Position numbers and translations under genes: made by a program
Part shown: in pieces, positions 1 to 12,300 of the stretch
Position numbering within the stretch: the stretch's first letter is position 1
Layout: each line of letters starts with the position of its first letter
Assembly (NCBI GenBank): GCA_032718475.1
Contig: JAUCBJ010000531.1
Coordinates: forward strand, 1-30,440
Source of the DNA: Nemertoderma westbladi
Taxonomy: Eukaryota; Xenacoelomorpha; Nemertodermatida; Nemertodermatidae
Direction of reading: 5' to 3'
DNA length: 30,440 bases
The notes under the pieces: model-generated
Seen by the model: only the letters and a program-made list of their open reading frames with translations
The model's database searches: none
What the model was told of the DNA's origin: nothing

Positions 1-163
1 TTGGCTTTGTTCTCTCTCTAGGACGATGCTGATTTAGAATTGGCTTTGTTCTCTCTCTCTAGGACGATGCTGATTTGGAATTGGCTTTGTTCTCTCTCTG
101 GGACGGTGCTTATTTAGAATTGGCTTTGTTCTCTCTCTCTCTAGGCCGGTGCTGATTTAGAAT
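1..163 (+). repeat. Four tandem 39-41 bp units, each spanning a 3' splice site and exon start
   Basis: Units start at 1, 40, 81 and 120. Each consists of ttggctttgttctctctct, then the acceptor position, then GACGATGCTGATTTAGAA or a variant. The polypyrimidine tract plus AG is intact in units 1 (AG 20-21), 2 (61-62) and 4 (143-144), while unit 3 has GG in place of AG. Only unit 4 opens into the exon frame: splicing at unit 1 meets a TAG at 115 and splicing at unit 2 meets a TGA at 153. More units may lie upstream of the window. Confidence 0.9.
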
Positions 164-322
164 CTGTTCTCAAACTCGAACTACAACGGGAGAACTCAGT
201 GTTTGCAGCTGATTCCCAACACCCCGTCGACTCGAGACTCGCAAACAAACTTACCAAGTGGTTCACCGTCTTACTGGTTGTCCCGTTGGAATCACTACGC
301 GACGTTTGTCTAGATATCGCCG
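145..322 (+). CDS. BIRC6: BIRC6-like exon 1 in window (segment before the BIR domain)
   Basis: This is an internal exon that opens in phase 0 after the acceptor ctctctctctag (AG at 143-144) and ends at donor G|GTAAGA (GT at 323-324), leaving one base of a codon. It encodes 59 residues, including NKLTKWFTVLLVVPLESL, which resembles the KVAKW.TVTFHLP...L stretch ahead of the BIR domain in BIRC6. The acceptor and the first 18 or so exonic bases are also present in three tandem copies just upstream. Only this last copy gives an open frame into the exon, which is why 145 was chosen as the start. Confidence 0.78.
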
Positions 323-3300
323 GTAAGATTAACAATTTTGTATTAAAACTAATTACAACACACTTAAGTTGGTTATTGCTGAGTAATGTGCAATGTTGTA
401 AATGTAATGTAACAAACCAACACGGATTTATTTAGTAAAACTGTTACACACCTTATTAAGTGTGACGTACTTTATTTATTCTTACAATGGAAAATATGTC
501 ATCGTTTATTAATAATTATAAACCATTTTTTTAATATTTGCAGTGTCCTACAGGCCCTATTTATATTTTATTATAGGCAATATTTCCAATATTTCGAACA
601 GCAATAGGAAATCAATGTCTACGTTTCTACCGACCATAGGGGCCCTTCTCAATCGCTTGTTGGAGTTGGACCAGAGTGCCAATGAGCCGGACGCACGGGG
701 GTTAGTAGGTTGTGGTGCTTCAAATTCCGAGTCATGAGGAGTTCGGAAAGCGTCTCCTCTGGGGATCTGGCTGAACTCGTGGTTTTAGCCACTCTTACAT
801 CTGGATTCAGCTTGTAAAGATAGAATTTCCGGGTTTTATTTAATTTTTGTTTATTAATATAAATTTTCGGGTGCCTACTTAAATATATTTGATGTTGTCT
901 TGAGAAATTCTGTGAGTTAAAAACATGTCACAAACTGAACAAAACCAACCAGAGCTTCATCAAATTTAGATATTACTTTTTGTTAAATTGGTTGAATAGA
1001 TGATCATTGACTCCCTTTTTAGATACCAGATGGGTAGTGAGTGGTGTAGGCGTGAGACGTTCACCTCGTGGCCCCACATGGGCTATAAGTGGGCCCTCCC
1101 TGACGCGATGGCCGCCGCTGGCTTCTACCATCACCCCACCCACCCGGGCGAGGACAGGGCTCTCTGTTTCTGTTGCCACGTCAGTTTAATTACTTGGGAA
1201 GCATCGGATGAACCTTGGTTAGTATTCATTTGGTTAGATAAAATATAGAAAATGTTTGATAGAAAAAGGTGGGGCTAGCTCAGTTGGTCGATACAATGAG
1301 TACCTAGTTGAGTTACTGGGAGCAAATCTTTGGATTGGAGAGCAGATATCGAACGAGGAGACTTTGGGTCGCCTCTTGCTTGATTATAACTAGGGATGTG
1401 CCGGATTGACTATTTTCAAACCGGCCAGGCCGGAGCCGGAGCGGATCCGGCCGGAATTCCGATCAAAGCCGGATTTTTAATATATTACCACCTTTTTCCT
1501 TGAATCAGCTATATGGTACCTTTGTGCATGAACAGAACTGGATGGAGGGAGGGTACCACGTCGTTTGGTCCTTTGGGCGTTAGGTCGTTAGGGCGTTGGG
1601 CTGCGTCGATAGATAACGTGCTGGATCATTATCTATCAGCAAGGTCATGATAAGGAATTTGACTTTATTAACATTACTACTTTACAGAATGAATTCAGAA
1701 GTAGATAAGTATGTCAATTATCCCAAATAAACGGGACGAGAAGAGCGTTTCCTAATTTACAAATACTTGTACATGTATATTTAGTATCACCAGCGTCTTC
1801 AATTTATTCCGCGTATTTATTCCGCGCGAATATTTGTAGAGGCTGGTGATGTATTTGATGAGAAACGCTCTCGTCTACTTCCGGATCGTGGAGAGAAACT
1901 AATATTTTTGTACCATAACCTCTATTTGATACGACGATTTGAGTAAGATTATAACGACGATTTGATATTTGATATAATGGATTGATTCGATAAATAAATT
2001 GCAAATTGATTAATAGAACGAAGTAATACAGTAGCTGTAGTTTTTTTATACTCTCTGCCTCTGGGATAAAATGGATTTACTAGAATTTCTAAATTGCCTC
2101 TCGAATATATAAACTGGTCATTCGGCTTAATATCAATTTATATCAAACCTACCTAGACCAAAATTAACGCTTGCGCTCTGGGACAATATAATAATTATTG
2201 ACTAGTTATAATTAGTATATGGGTATACATGTACTATTTATTATATATATATTTAGTGTTATTGAGGCTGAGCTCAACCAAATACAAATATTCTTGGCAA
2301 AAAAAGTAGTCAGTCAGCTCAGCATGTAGATTGTCATAAAATTATAGCTCTGCTTTATAGACTTTATCATATTCATAATATTATGAATGAATATGATACA
2401 AATTATAAAAATAATTGTTTTGTATTGCATTGTATTTGCTTATGTTTAAATTTGTTTGAATATACCTACTACTACTACTAAGTCGAGCGAACTCGGACAG
2501 TGGAAATGAGATAGTAGTCTTGTGTAGCAACCATCAATTCGTTGTTCAAGTGATTTAGTCAGTGTCCAGGTCTCACCCCCGTATAAAAATACACTTTCCA
2601 CTGTGGCTCGAACGAACTTAGTCTTCAGGTGCCTGGGGAGATCTGATTTCCAGATGGTATCCATTTTTGATATAGCTACCCTAGCCTTTGCTTTCCTAAC
2701 TTCTATGTCCTTTTTGCTACTCTCTATCCATGATCCAAGGTACTGGAAGTCATCGACCTTCCTTAGTTGATTATTATCAATGGTTGTCAAGTTTCCATCA
2801 ACATTAAAGGTCATGAATTCGGTCTTGGTAGCATTTGCAATCCAACCTCCTTAGCAGCCCTCTCCACTTTATTTAGTAGAAGCTGTGCATCTGCTAGCGT
2901 ATTAGAGAGCAGGGCGATGTCATCCGCAAAGTCGGTGTCTGTGACTGTAGTTGCCGGATATCTACTACTTCTGCGTTCTCGAAGTGTGAATCCCAGGTCT
3001 TCACCCTTTGTGGCCGTCCTCATTGCGTAATCCAGCACAATTACAAATATTAATGGTGCTAATGTGTCACCTTGCAGTACGCCAGCCAGGATTGAGAAAA
3101 ACTCAGTTTCACCATCTGGTGAGAGTACCTGCGCTTCTGTGTCACAATATAACAATCCAATGCCAGCAACAATTACTTCTGGTATTCCATAAGCTCTTAT
3201 GATTTCAAGCATTTTACCTCTATGGATGGAGTCGAATGCCTTCTTGAAGTCCACAAAAGTCATGACTGCGGGGAGATTCTTTGACTTAATTCCTTCAATC

Positions 3301-6300
3301 AGTCTCCGTAGTGCAAGTATCTGAGCTATTGTTGATCTACTTGGTCGAAATCCGTTTTGGCTCTTACGCAGTAGTTTCTCTATGTGAGGCCTAATCCTAT
3401 ATAGAATCATTTTATTGTATATTTTGGCAGCTACCACAAGCAGACAGATCCCACGATAGTTTGTTGGTATGCCGAGGTCTCCTTTCTTGGGGAGAGGCTT
3501 TAGTTGACCTTTAGTCCAAATTGGTGGTGGCTTTTCCCCTTTTAACATCCGGTTGCAAACATTCAATAATGGTCTATTTAGCACTCCGGTTTTCCATACC
3601 TCCGCTGGGATTTCATCCAATCCGGTCGCTTTATTATTGGACATGCTTTTAATGCTTCTTTGGAGTTCGGCAGGTGTGAAGTCCCCTGTTTCTATAGGTA
3701 GTGTCTTGTCATATATTTTCCTTGTAGGGCTGACCTCAATGTTTGGCGGCTGCCCAAGCAAGTTGCTGAAGTGATTTTTCCACTTCCCAACACGTTCTTC
3801 AGGACTATCGGCTTTGAGGCGCCCCTTTGCACAACCTTTCCGACCAGATACCTCATTTACAGTTTGCCAGGTAAGTCTTGATTGTTGCTGTATGTGAGTA
3901 GTTGTAATTGCTTCAGTTTTATCCTGTATGTACTTTTCCTGGCTGATGTTGTAGGCTAATTTAAGATCGTCCTTAGCTTTCTCAACCTTGTTAATGTTTT
4001 CGGTTGTTGGTTGTTCGGTTTTAACTTTGTAGGCTATCTTAAGATCTTCTCTCTTACAAGTAACCTCAGAGTTTTGCCATGGCGCATACTGTTTTCGTTT
4101 AGGTTTCTGGGGGATATGCCTCTTAGCTGATTCCTTGTGGGCTGTTATTATATTCTGGTATATTGAATCGGTGGATTGGTTTTCATCCATTGACCGAAGT
4201 GCTTCAAAGTGGTTTTGAACTTCTACTGTATAAGCATCCTTTACAGCATTGTCAGTTCTGAGTTTCTCCCAGTCATAGTTGATTTGCTTGCTTGTCCTGG
4301 GTTTGCTGGCTCTCAAACTGAGTCTGATCTCTGCAGTCACAATTCTGTGGTCCGAACCAATTAGGTTGAACGAGCTGTATGCCTCGCAGTTGATCATGCT
4401 GTTTCTCCACTTTTTGTTTATAAGGATGTAATCCAGTTGTGCTTTGGTTCCATTAGAGTATTGAAAGGTCCATAGCTTCCCCTTACTCTTTTCAAATGTG
4501 TTGTTTGTTGGTATCAATTCACATTCTTCCATTAGGTCTAAAAGTAAGTACCCATTTCTGTTAGAACTGGTGTTATAGGTGTAACCCTTGATGTCTTCTG
4601 GGCCAATTTGCGCATTCAGGTCACCAGCAATGACTTTAACATTGTGTTTCGGGATGTCCTTAATAAGTCCAGTCAGTTCTTCATAAAACTTGACTGCTTG
4701 TTCTGGCTCTGGTGCATTGGTTGGACTGTAGCAACATATAACTGTTGTCTTGGGATTCCCATCAAATGTTGCGATCATAACCCTGGAATTTATAGATTCG
4801 ATGTTGTGTAGGGTCTTAAGTGCAAATGGGCTTAGCAGAATTCCTACTCCACCAATTGATGCATTGGCCGAGTTTCTTACTGCTGAGCTTGTTACTAACG
4901 TCCATCCATTTCCAATGTCATTGTACTTCATGGCAGTGTCTTCATGACAAATCCGATGTTCTTGGATGCAGATGATGTCGATGTTATATTCCATAGCCAG
5001 AGCGACCATGTCACCCTGTTTGCTCTGTGCTTTCAGCGTGCGTGCGTTCATTGTAGCAATCTTTAGTGTCTTTATCCATTTCAACAGGTTGGTTCTTCTT
5101 TCTTCTCTGTCTTCTGTTCCAGTAGCCAATTTATCGACCCCAGCATGGTGTACCACTGAGGGACGCGGTCCTTGTTGACCCGGGCGACGACCGAGCCGGT
5201 ATTTCTCCTGGATGGTTCTCATACTCATATCTTTCAGTTGCGGGAGTAAACCGCTTGTGGTCGCAACTCCTACAAGCGTCTACGCAGTAGGTCGCCGTTG
5301 GTTGATTACCTTCTGCCGACCTTGTCAGCATGTCTAGCCGTTGGTTGATTACCTTCCGCCTATCCATGGCCTACAGCCCTGCTGCCGACTGTAGGGGTCC
5401 ATTTGTTACACCCTGAACCAAGTGTGCCTCCTGGGTTAGGTTACCTAACACTGGTAGAGGAGCATCCAGTATAGACAGGGCGGGGCTTGTATCATCTCTA
5501 ATGCAGATGCGTATCAAGCCTTTGCCTTCAATGGAGCTCTAGGCGCTATAGCCCTCAATGACTTATTTAGTTGACGGGGCTGAACCAACCCACTCTTGAT
5601 CAACTAAATAATGAATAGGCTATGCTTATCGGGCCTGCCCTACTGGGCTGGCAGCTACAGGTAGTACCACATTACTGCCATAGTGGTAGCAGGATCTGGG
5701 GACCTGACCTGACCTTATCCACATTCACATTCCAAACATTCAGTTATGTATTTCTTTATTTTAATCAAATAATTATAATATTAGCAATTTTACTATCCAT
5801 GAGGAAATAAAGCCAAGATTCAATAATATTTATTTATTTTGTTCACCTAAAGGTCGGAACACGAACGTCATCAACCGAATTGCCCGTTCGTCCGCGGCGA
5901 GCCAACAGTTAATGTGCCGTTGGATGTGGCCATGGCGACGGACCCAGCGTTACCCTGCGACCACAACATCCTCAGCACGTCTACCTACGACAGAGTGATA
6001 GCTACCGGCAGCGCTGATGGACATGTTACTGTGTGGGACACGAGAGTTTTATTCCAGGTAGCTATTGTGCACTCACAGACCGAGCCTGAATAACGCAGAT
6101 AATAATTGTATTTGTCTTATAAAATTGGCAAACGCCACTTAAGGGGGGTGGGGGTTATTTCAAATATGAAAACCGTTTAGCAATATCGTTCTTACTTCTC
6201 GAGATATGGTTGTATGTCCTTTTGACTGTTGGTCTGTCGGTCTGTCCGTCAGTATGTCTCCATAACAATTTAAAGCATACCATCTGGCTACAAAATTTCT

Positions 6301-9300
6301 TATGAGGGTTTTCTTAGTGCGTTGTATGTGCGGGATACTGGGATAACTACCGGATGAAATGTAGCTCCTACTGCAGCTCCTAAATCTATAATACCGATAA
6401 CCGATACAACGAAACGGAGGTCGTCTCTTCTATATAGTTATAATAGGATGGCGGAAACATTCTCAATTCGATTCAATCCGAGATGGCCCGGTCCTTTATA
6501 TTAGGACATATCTGTGAATAATTTATAATAGATTTGCATCCCCACCTCTATTTGTATCTAATATGAACAGTTTGGTTACTGGGAGATATAATATGTGGGT
6601 TGCGCCTCCGTCTGGTTGCACTTAGCTGTAGCATAGCTAGTGTAGCTCACTACCGGGCGCTGAAGAATTAGCTATATACATTACTTAGAAACGGGAGGGG
6701 GGGGGGGGGGGGGTGCAGGGGTACTCAATAGTATCTATTGTAGAAGAGTAAGATAGTTTTAAAGGGTTTTTGATGAAACAATACGTATATTTTTCCCAGT
6801 ATGGGATCAGCTAGGACCTGTCGAGAAATGATTGTTTAATCAGTAATAGGGCCTATGGTGTAATTGTAATAGGTGTATAGAACTGGGAAGTGCTGGTGTA
6901 TAGAACTGGGAAGTGCTGGTGTATAGAACTGGGAAGTGCTGGTGTATATAACTGGGAAGTGCTGGTGTATAGAACTGGGAAGTGCTGGTGTATAGAACTG
7001 GGAAGTGCTGGTGTATAGAACTGGGAAGTGCTGGTGTATAGAACTGGGAAGTGCTGGTGTATAGAACTGGGAAGTGCTGGTGTATAGAACTGGGAAGTGC
7101 TGGTGTATAGAACTGGGAAGTGCTGGTGTATAGAACTGGGAAGTGCTGGTGTATAGAACTGGTAAGTGCTGGTGTTTAGAACTGGGAAGTGCTGGTGTAT
7201 AGAACTGGGAAGTGCTGGTGTATAGAACTGGGAAGTGCTGGTGTATAGAACTGGGAAGTGCTGGTGTATAGAACTGGGAAGTGCTGGTGTATAGAACTGG
7301 GAAGTGCTGGTGTATAGAACTGGGAAGTGCTGGTGTATAGAACTGGGAAGTGCTGGTGTATAGAACTGGGAAGTGCTGGTGTATAGAACTGGGAAGTGCT
7401 GGTGTATAGAACTGGGAAGTGCTGGTGTATAGAACTGGGAAGTGCTGGTGTATAGAACTGGGAAGTGCTGGTGTATAGAACTGGGAAGTGCTGGTGTATA
7501 GAACTGGGAAGTGCTGGTGTATAGAACTGGGAAGTGCTGGTGTATAGAACTGGGAAGTGCTGGTGTATAGAACTGGGAAGTGCTGGTGTATAGAACTGGG
7601 AAGTGCTGGTGTATAGAACTGGGAAGTGCTGGTGTATAGAACTGGGAAGTGCTGGTGTATAGAACTGGGAAGTGCTGGTGTATAGAACTGGGAAGTGCTG
7701 GTGTATAGAACTGGGAAGTGCTGGTGTATAGAACTGGGAAGTGCTGGTGTATAGAACTGGGAAGTGCTGGTGTATAGAACTGGGAAGTGCTGGTGTATAG
7801 AACTGGGAAGTGCTGGTGTATAGAACTGGGAAGTGCTGGTGTATAGAACTGGGAAGTGCTGGTGTATAGAACTGGGAAGTGCTGGTGTATAGAACTGGGA
7901 AGTGCTGGTGTATAGAACTGGGAAGTGCTGGTGTATAGAACTGGGAAGTGCTGGTGTATAGAACTGGGAAGTGCTGGTGTATAGAACTGGGAAGTGCTGG
8001 TGTATAGAACTGGGAAGTGCTGGTGTATAGAACTGGGAAGTGCTGGTGTATAGAACTGGGAAGTGCTGGTGTATAGAACTGGGAAGTGCTGGTGTATAGA
8101 ACTGGGAAGTGCTGGTGTATAGAACTGGGAAGTGCTGGTGTATAGAACTGGGAAGTGCTGGTGTATAGAACTGGGAAGTGCTGGTGAATAGAACTGGAAA
8201 GTGCTGGTGTATAGAACTGGGAAGTGCTGGTGTGTAGAACTGAAAGTGCTGGTGTATAGAACTGGGAAGTGCTGGTGTATAGAACTATGGGAAGTGCTGG
8301 TGTGTAGAACTGGTTGAACGGAATATTTCCTGGAGACCTTTTGTTTTGGTACATTTCTGTATAATCATACATGAATTTCGAAACTTCCAGTTCGAACAAT
8401 AATTGATCTAAAGGAAGGATTTTGAGGGATTTCTAAATAGGTGCAGCATGAGCTTAATGTGACTGAACGTTATTTATGGGTCTAATTATTTTATTTATTT
8501 TTATTTTTATTTTCTTGGACGTTGGAGTTGTAGCTGTTGCCCCATAAAATGATTCCATAGTGTATGTGAGGGTGTATTAAAGCCTAATAAAAAAAAAACA
8601 CCAAATAAAATAATATCACCCCAAATTCACACACCAAAATAAATTACTCAACACCAAAATAAAGAAATGCTCCCCAAAACCAATTTACACCAATATAAAT
8701 GACAAAAACCCCAAAATAACTACAAATTTTCCCAAATAAATACATAATCCCTCAAAATAAATAGATAATCCCCCAAACTAAATGCTTACTCCCCCAAAAT
8801 TAATACATTAAAATTATTCCCCCAGAATAATCACATATTCCACCAAAATAAACAGACAATCGTTTGATAGCCCCAATTCCGATCCCGCCCTATCATAACT
8901 ACAGTAGAGAACTGTATTAATTGTACGATCGTTTTGTAATATTTTAGAGTCACGCCGAGTTTGTTATTGAACCTGGTGTTCGATTGGATGCTTTATCTGT
9001 GGTCGCCGAGGAACCGCCAATGGCGTTGGTCGAGGATGCATCACGTGACACAACAACACCGGCTGTTGTCTGTGGCACAGTCACTGCAGAGGGGACCCCC
9101 CAGCTACTCGTTTATCAAGTTCCGTGTCTCAAACAATTTGCAGGTAGATATAATTACACCATGATCCGTAATATAGTGTCATTTTCTGATGACGCGAACT
9201 GCGAACTCCCCCCCCCCCCCCCCCCCCATATTTTTCTACAAATCTTTATCATATTGCTTGAAATTAGAAACACAATTATATAGTTCAACTCACCGTGGTT

Positions 9301-12300
9301 GTTACCATGAAGTCGGAATTTTCGATTTCGTCTGTAAATTTTATTTTTATATGATAATCGTTTTAAAAAATAGTATTTTTCGAAATTACACCCTCCGAAT
9401 CGCGGCCATTCTTCACATTAGTCATGATGTATTGATTTATTTATATCATTAGAAAGCTTTCGTTGCAAGGATTCCAAATATTATGTAACTTGTTTGAATT
9501 TTGTTGAGAAACAGCTGATATTATATTCATTCAAACAGTGCAAGAATTATTGTCCGCTATAGGATAAATTATTCCATTTAATAAATACTGACACTATCTA
9601 TAATATTAAGGGGCAGTTGTATGGCTTGAAGAATTACGGTATAGGAATATTAATTATCGTGCCATAATTGCGAATAAAGCCATGGGGATAAACTGTAAAC
9701 AGTTATTATAAATTATTATTATTGGTATTTTGGGTGAGTGAGTGGTTTCATATTATTATAACTTTTTGTTGGGCACAGCTTTTGCAAAGTCGGCAATGAG
9801 AGGGGATCGAACTGCTGACCTCCGGGTTGGAAGTCTATGTCCAATAAGTTATAATAAATAGTTTTCATTCCTAAATTGTAACATCGCAAAATTTCAATTA
9901 TAGTCGCTAATCAATTTAATTTGAAATTCATTCAATAAAATTCGTAGACCTTTTATCCCATTTATTTGGTGCAGAACGCAGCTAAATAGAATCAAATTTC
10001 GTTAAAAAAAGGTAGGAGTTACGTTAGTGAAATTTGTTTTATTATATTTTGAAATGGAAGACACATTTTGGCGCCAATACATACACGACACACCCATTAA
10101 TACCATTGTTGCTATTATAAAGTATTACGACCAATGTTTCCGCCATTCTAGTATAATAACTATATAGAAGATAATTGTGGCCCTCCACTCCGTTGTATTG
10201 GAATAGATTTATGAGCTGCAACAGTTAGTGTTAATAATAATTATATCTGGTAGATATCTCAGTATCCCACCCGTTACCACGGGCCACGGACGCGACGCTA
10301 AAAGTTGGCATTTTAACTAAAATTTAGTTTAAATTTATTTTTAGGGGCCATCCATAAATGACGTCACGCTGGACAGGGGGGGGGGGTTGGTATTTCGTGA
10401 CGATTTGTGACGAAGGGGGGGAGGGGGGGGGGGGGGTGTCCGCAATATCGGGACGTCACATTATAAGTTTCCGATAAAATTACTGCATATTATATACATA
10501 ATGTATATACTTGTATACTGTTAACGTGTTTACTATTAAACTATTACCTCTTCCAATGATATCCATTAAAATCTTACCTTACGACCTCTACTGCCCTTCC
10601 ACAATTGGTAAAATTAGAGAGCGTGTTTGTAAAGAATGTCATCTATACTTTGCATCGAAAGTTTTACTAAAAATCGTACATCCCTTCATGGTAGCGGTAG
10701 TTCCAAAACCCGTTTTGATTATAATCCCCTGCGACTACTACTAGGATCCGCATGCTGCATTGCAGCTGCATTTTTAAGAATGCTGTGCCTGTGCCGCCTT
10801 GTCGACAAAATTGCGCCTCCACAACTCCCTATCACCCATGACATTTGCTAGATCATCCGCATCTTCAAGGCCAGTGTCCTTTAAGATGCGTCTCAAGAAA
10901 GTTATGGGCTGTCCACCATTCTTATTCACTCCATGAGGCTGCCAAAGCACAAGATAATGCACTGGCTGGTCCTCACGGCGAAAGCAATGTCCTGCAAAGC
11001 GGAGGCCGATCCCCTGCGAACCCAGTAGCTGATGTCTCACCAATGGCCATTATAAGCATGACCGACCACCTGTCGTGCCCATGGGAGCATGTCTGAAAAA
11101 CTCGTATTACTGTAATTTGTAATGTTGGTTTATAGTTGACAAATTTAATCCAGATTTATTGTTCTAATAATATAATAGTAATAATTTAATTTTATATAGT
11201 GTGACGTAGCATTGAGGAGGGGGGGGGGGGGGGGGAGAGGGGTCAAAAATGTCTTTAAAAATCGTGACGTCATTTATGGATGGCCCCTTAGACTATTAAT
11301 GCTCTATTAATATTTTTTATAACATTTAAATATTTAAAATAATGAAAAACACTGCGCACTTTTTTTTAACAACAAACGTTTCAAAACAGTGTTTTTCATT
11401 ATTCGTATAATGTACCTGTGTTATAATCCTTGGATAATTTTTTTCTTTAAAGTAACTCACTCACAGGTTGTATGTAAGTAGATATTCTTAAACTATCCGG
11501 AAGCAACCTTAAACACAATATTATTTTCATTATTATATTACCGTCAATTATTGGTTGAATTCTTTTTGCAGATAAGCCGGATTCGCCGGGGGCCTATAAA
11601 GTTCACGAACCGGAAAGTAACCTGAAACAAATGTTCATGAAAGAACAAAAAAAGATCCTATTGGATCAGCACCTCTGGCATAATTCTTGTAAATTCGACG
11701 ATGACGTCATCCACGAGGGCCCCCACGATCCCTCGGATTTGATTGGCTGGGAGAGCTCCCCCGCCTCCCTACCGTGGCGCGCTCACGGTCGCTCCCTCGC
11801 CCGTCAACAAATCATATCTCCCGCGCAAACTGTCGATATCGGGAGTTGTCTACCAGCGCGCGGGGGGCTACTGATCGAGTCACTGACCCCGTTGAACTGC
11901 GGAACTCATTTACTAGTTACCTTAGTTGCCATGGAGACCACGACTCCATATAGTAATCTCATACTCTTCAAGATGGACTCTAGCAGTTCCCAAGTTCGTG
12001 TCTCTCCTCTCCCAGTACTTGTTTCTAACACAATAGAATTTCAACTTCGCGAGATTACACCACTGCCGCTTGTGAGCAATTCAAATTTTCCGCGAATTTC
12101 CGTGGAGTCGGCACTGTTGCCGTCTATGGCTGGACAGACGATGGGTTTGGCTTCCGCGGTGTGCTCAGCTACAGGGCGACTCTGTTTCATTAATCTGGAT
12201 ACGCTCAGTATCGAAAGGAGTTGTAGCGTGGACGATCTTGTCACCATGGGTGCTACTGTGCTCCCCATCATACTCCCTGCCACACCGCCACTGATTGGTC

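Noticed and set aside
1271-1360. Functional tRNA gene
   Set aside because: The A box is good, but the B box is degenerate and too far away, and no acceptor stem or cloverleaf can be formed.
7176-8399. 407-codon minus-strand ORF of FYTPALPSSIHQHFPVLYTSTSQ repeats
   Set aside because: It lies in an intron of the BIRC6-like gene and is explained by the 23-bp minisatellite; there is no independent support for a gene.
10680-10710. Match catggtagcggt between the DNA transposon interior and the 27-bp array unit at 28600-30440
   Set aside because: Only about 12 exact bases match and the flanks differ; with so many array variants this could be chance.
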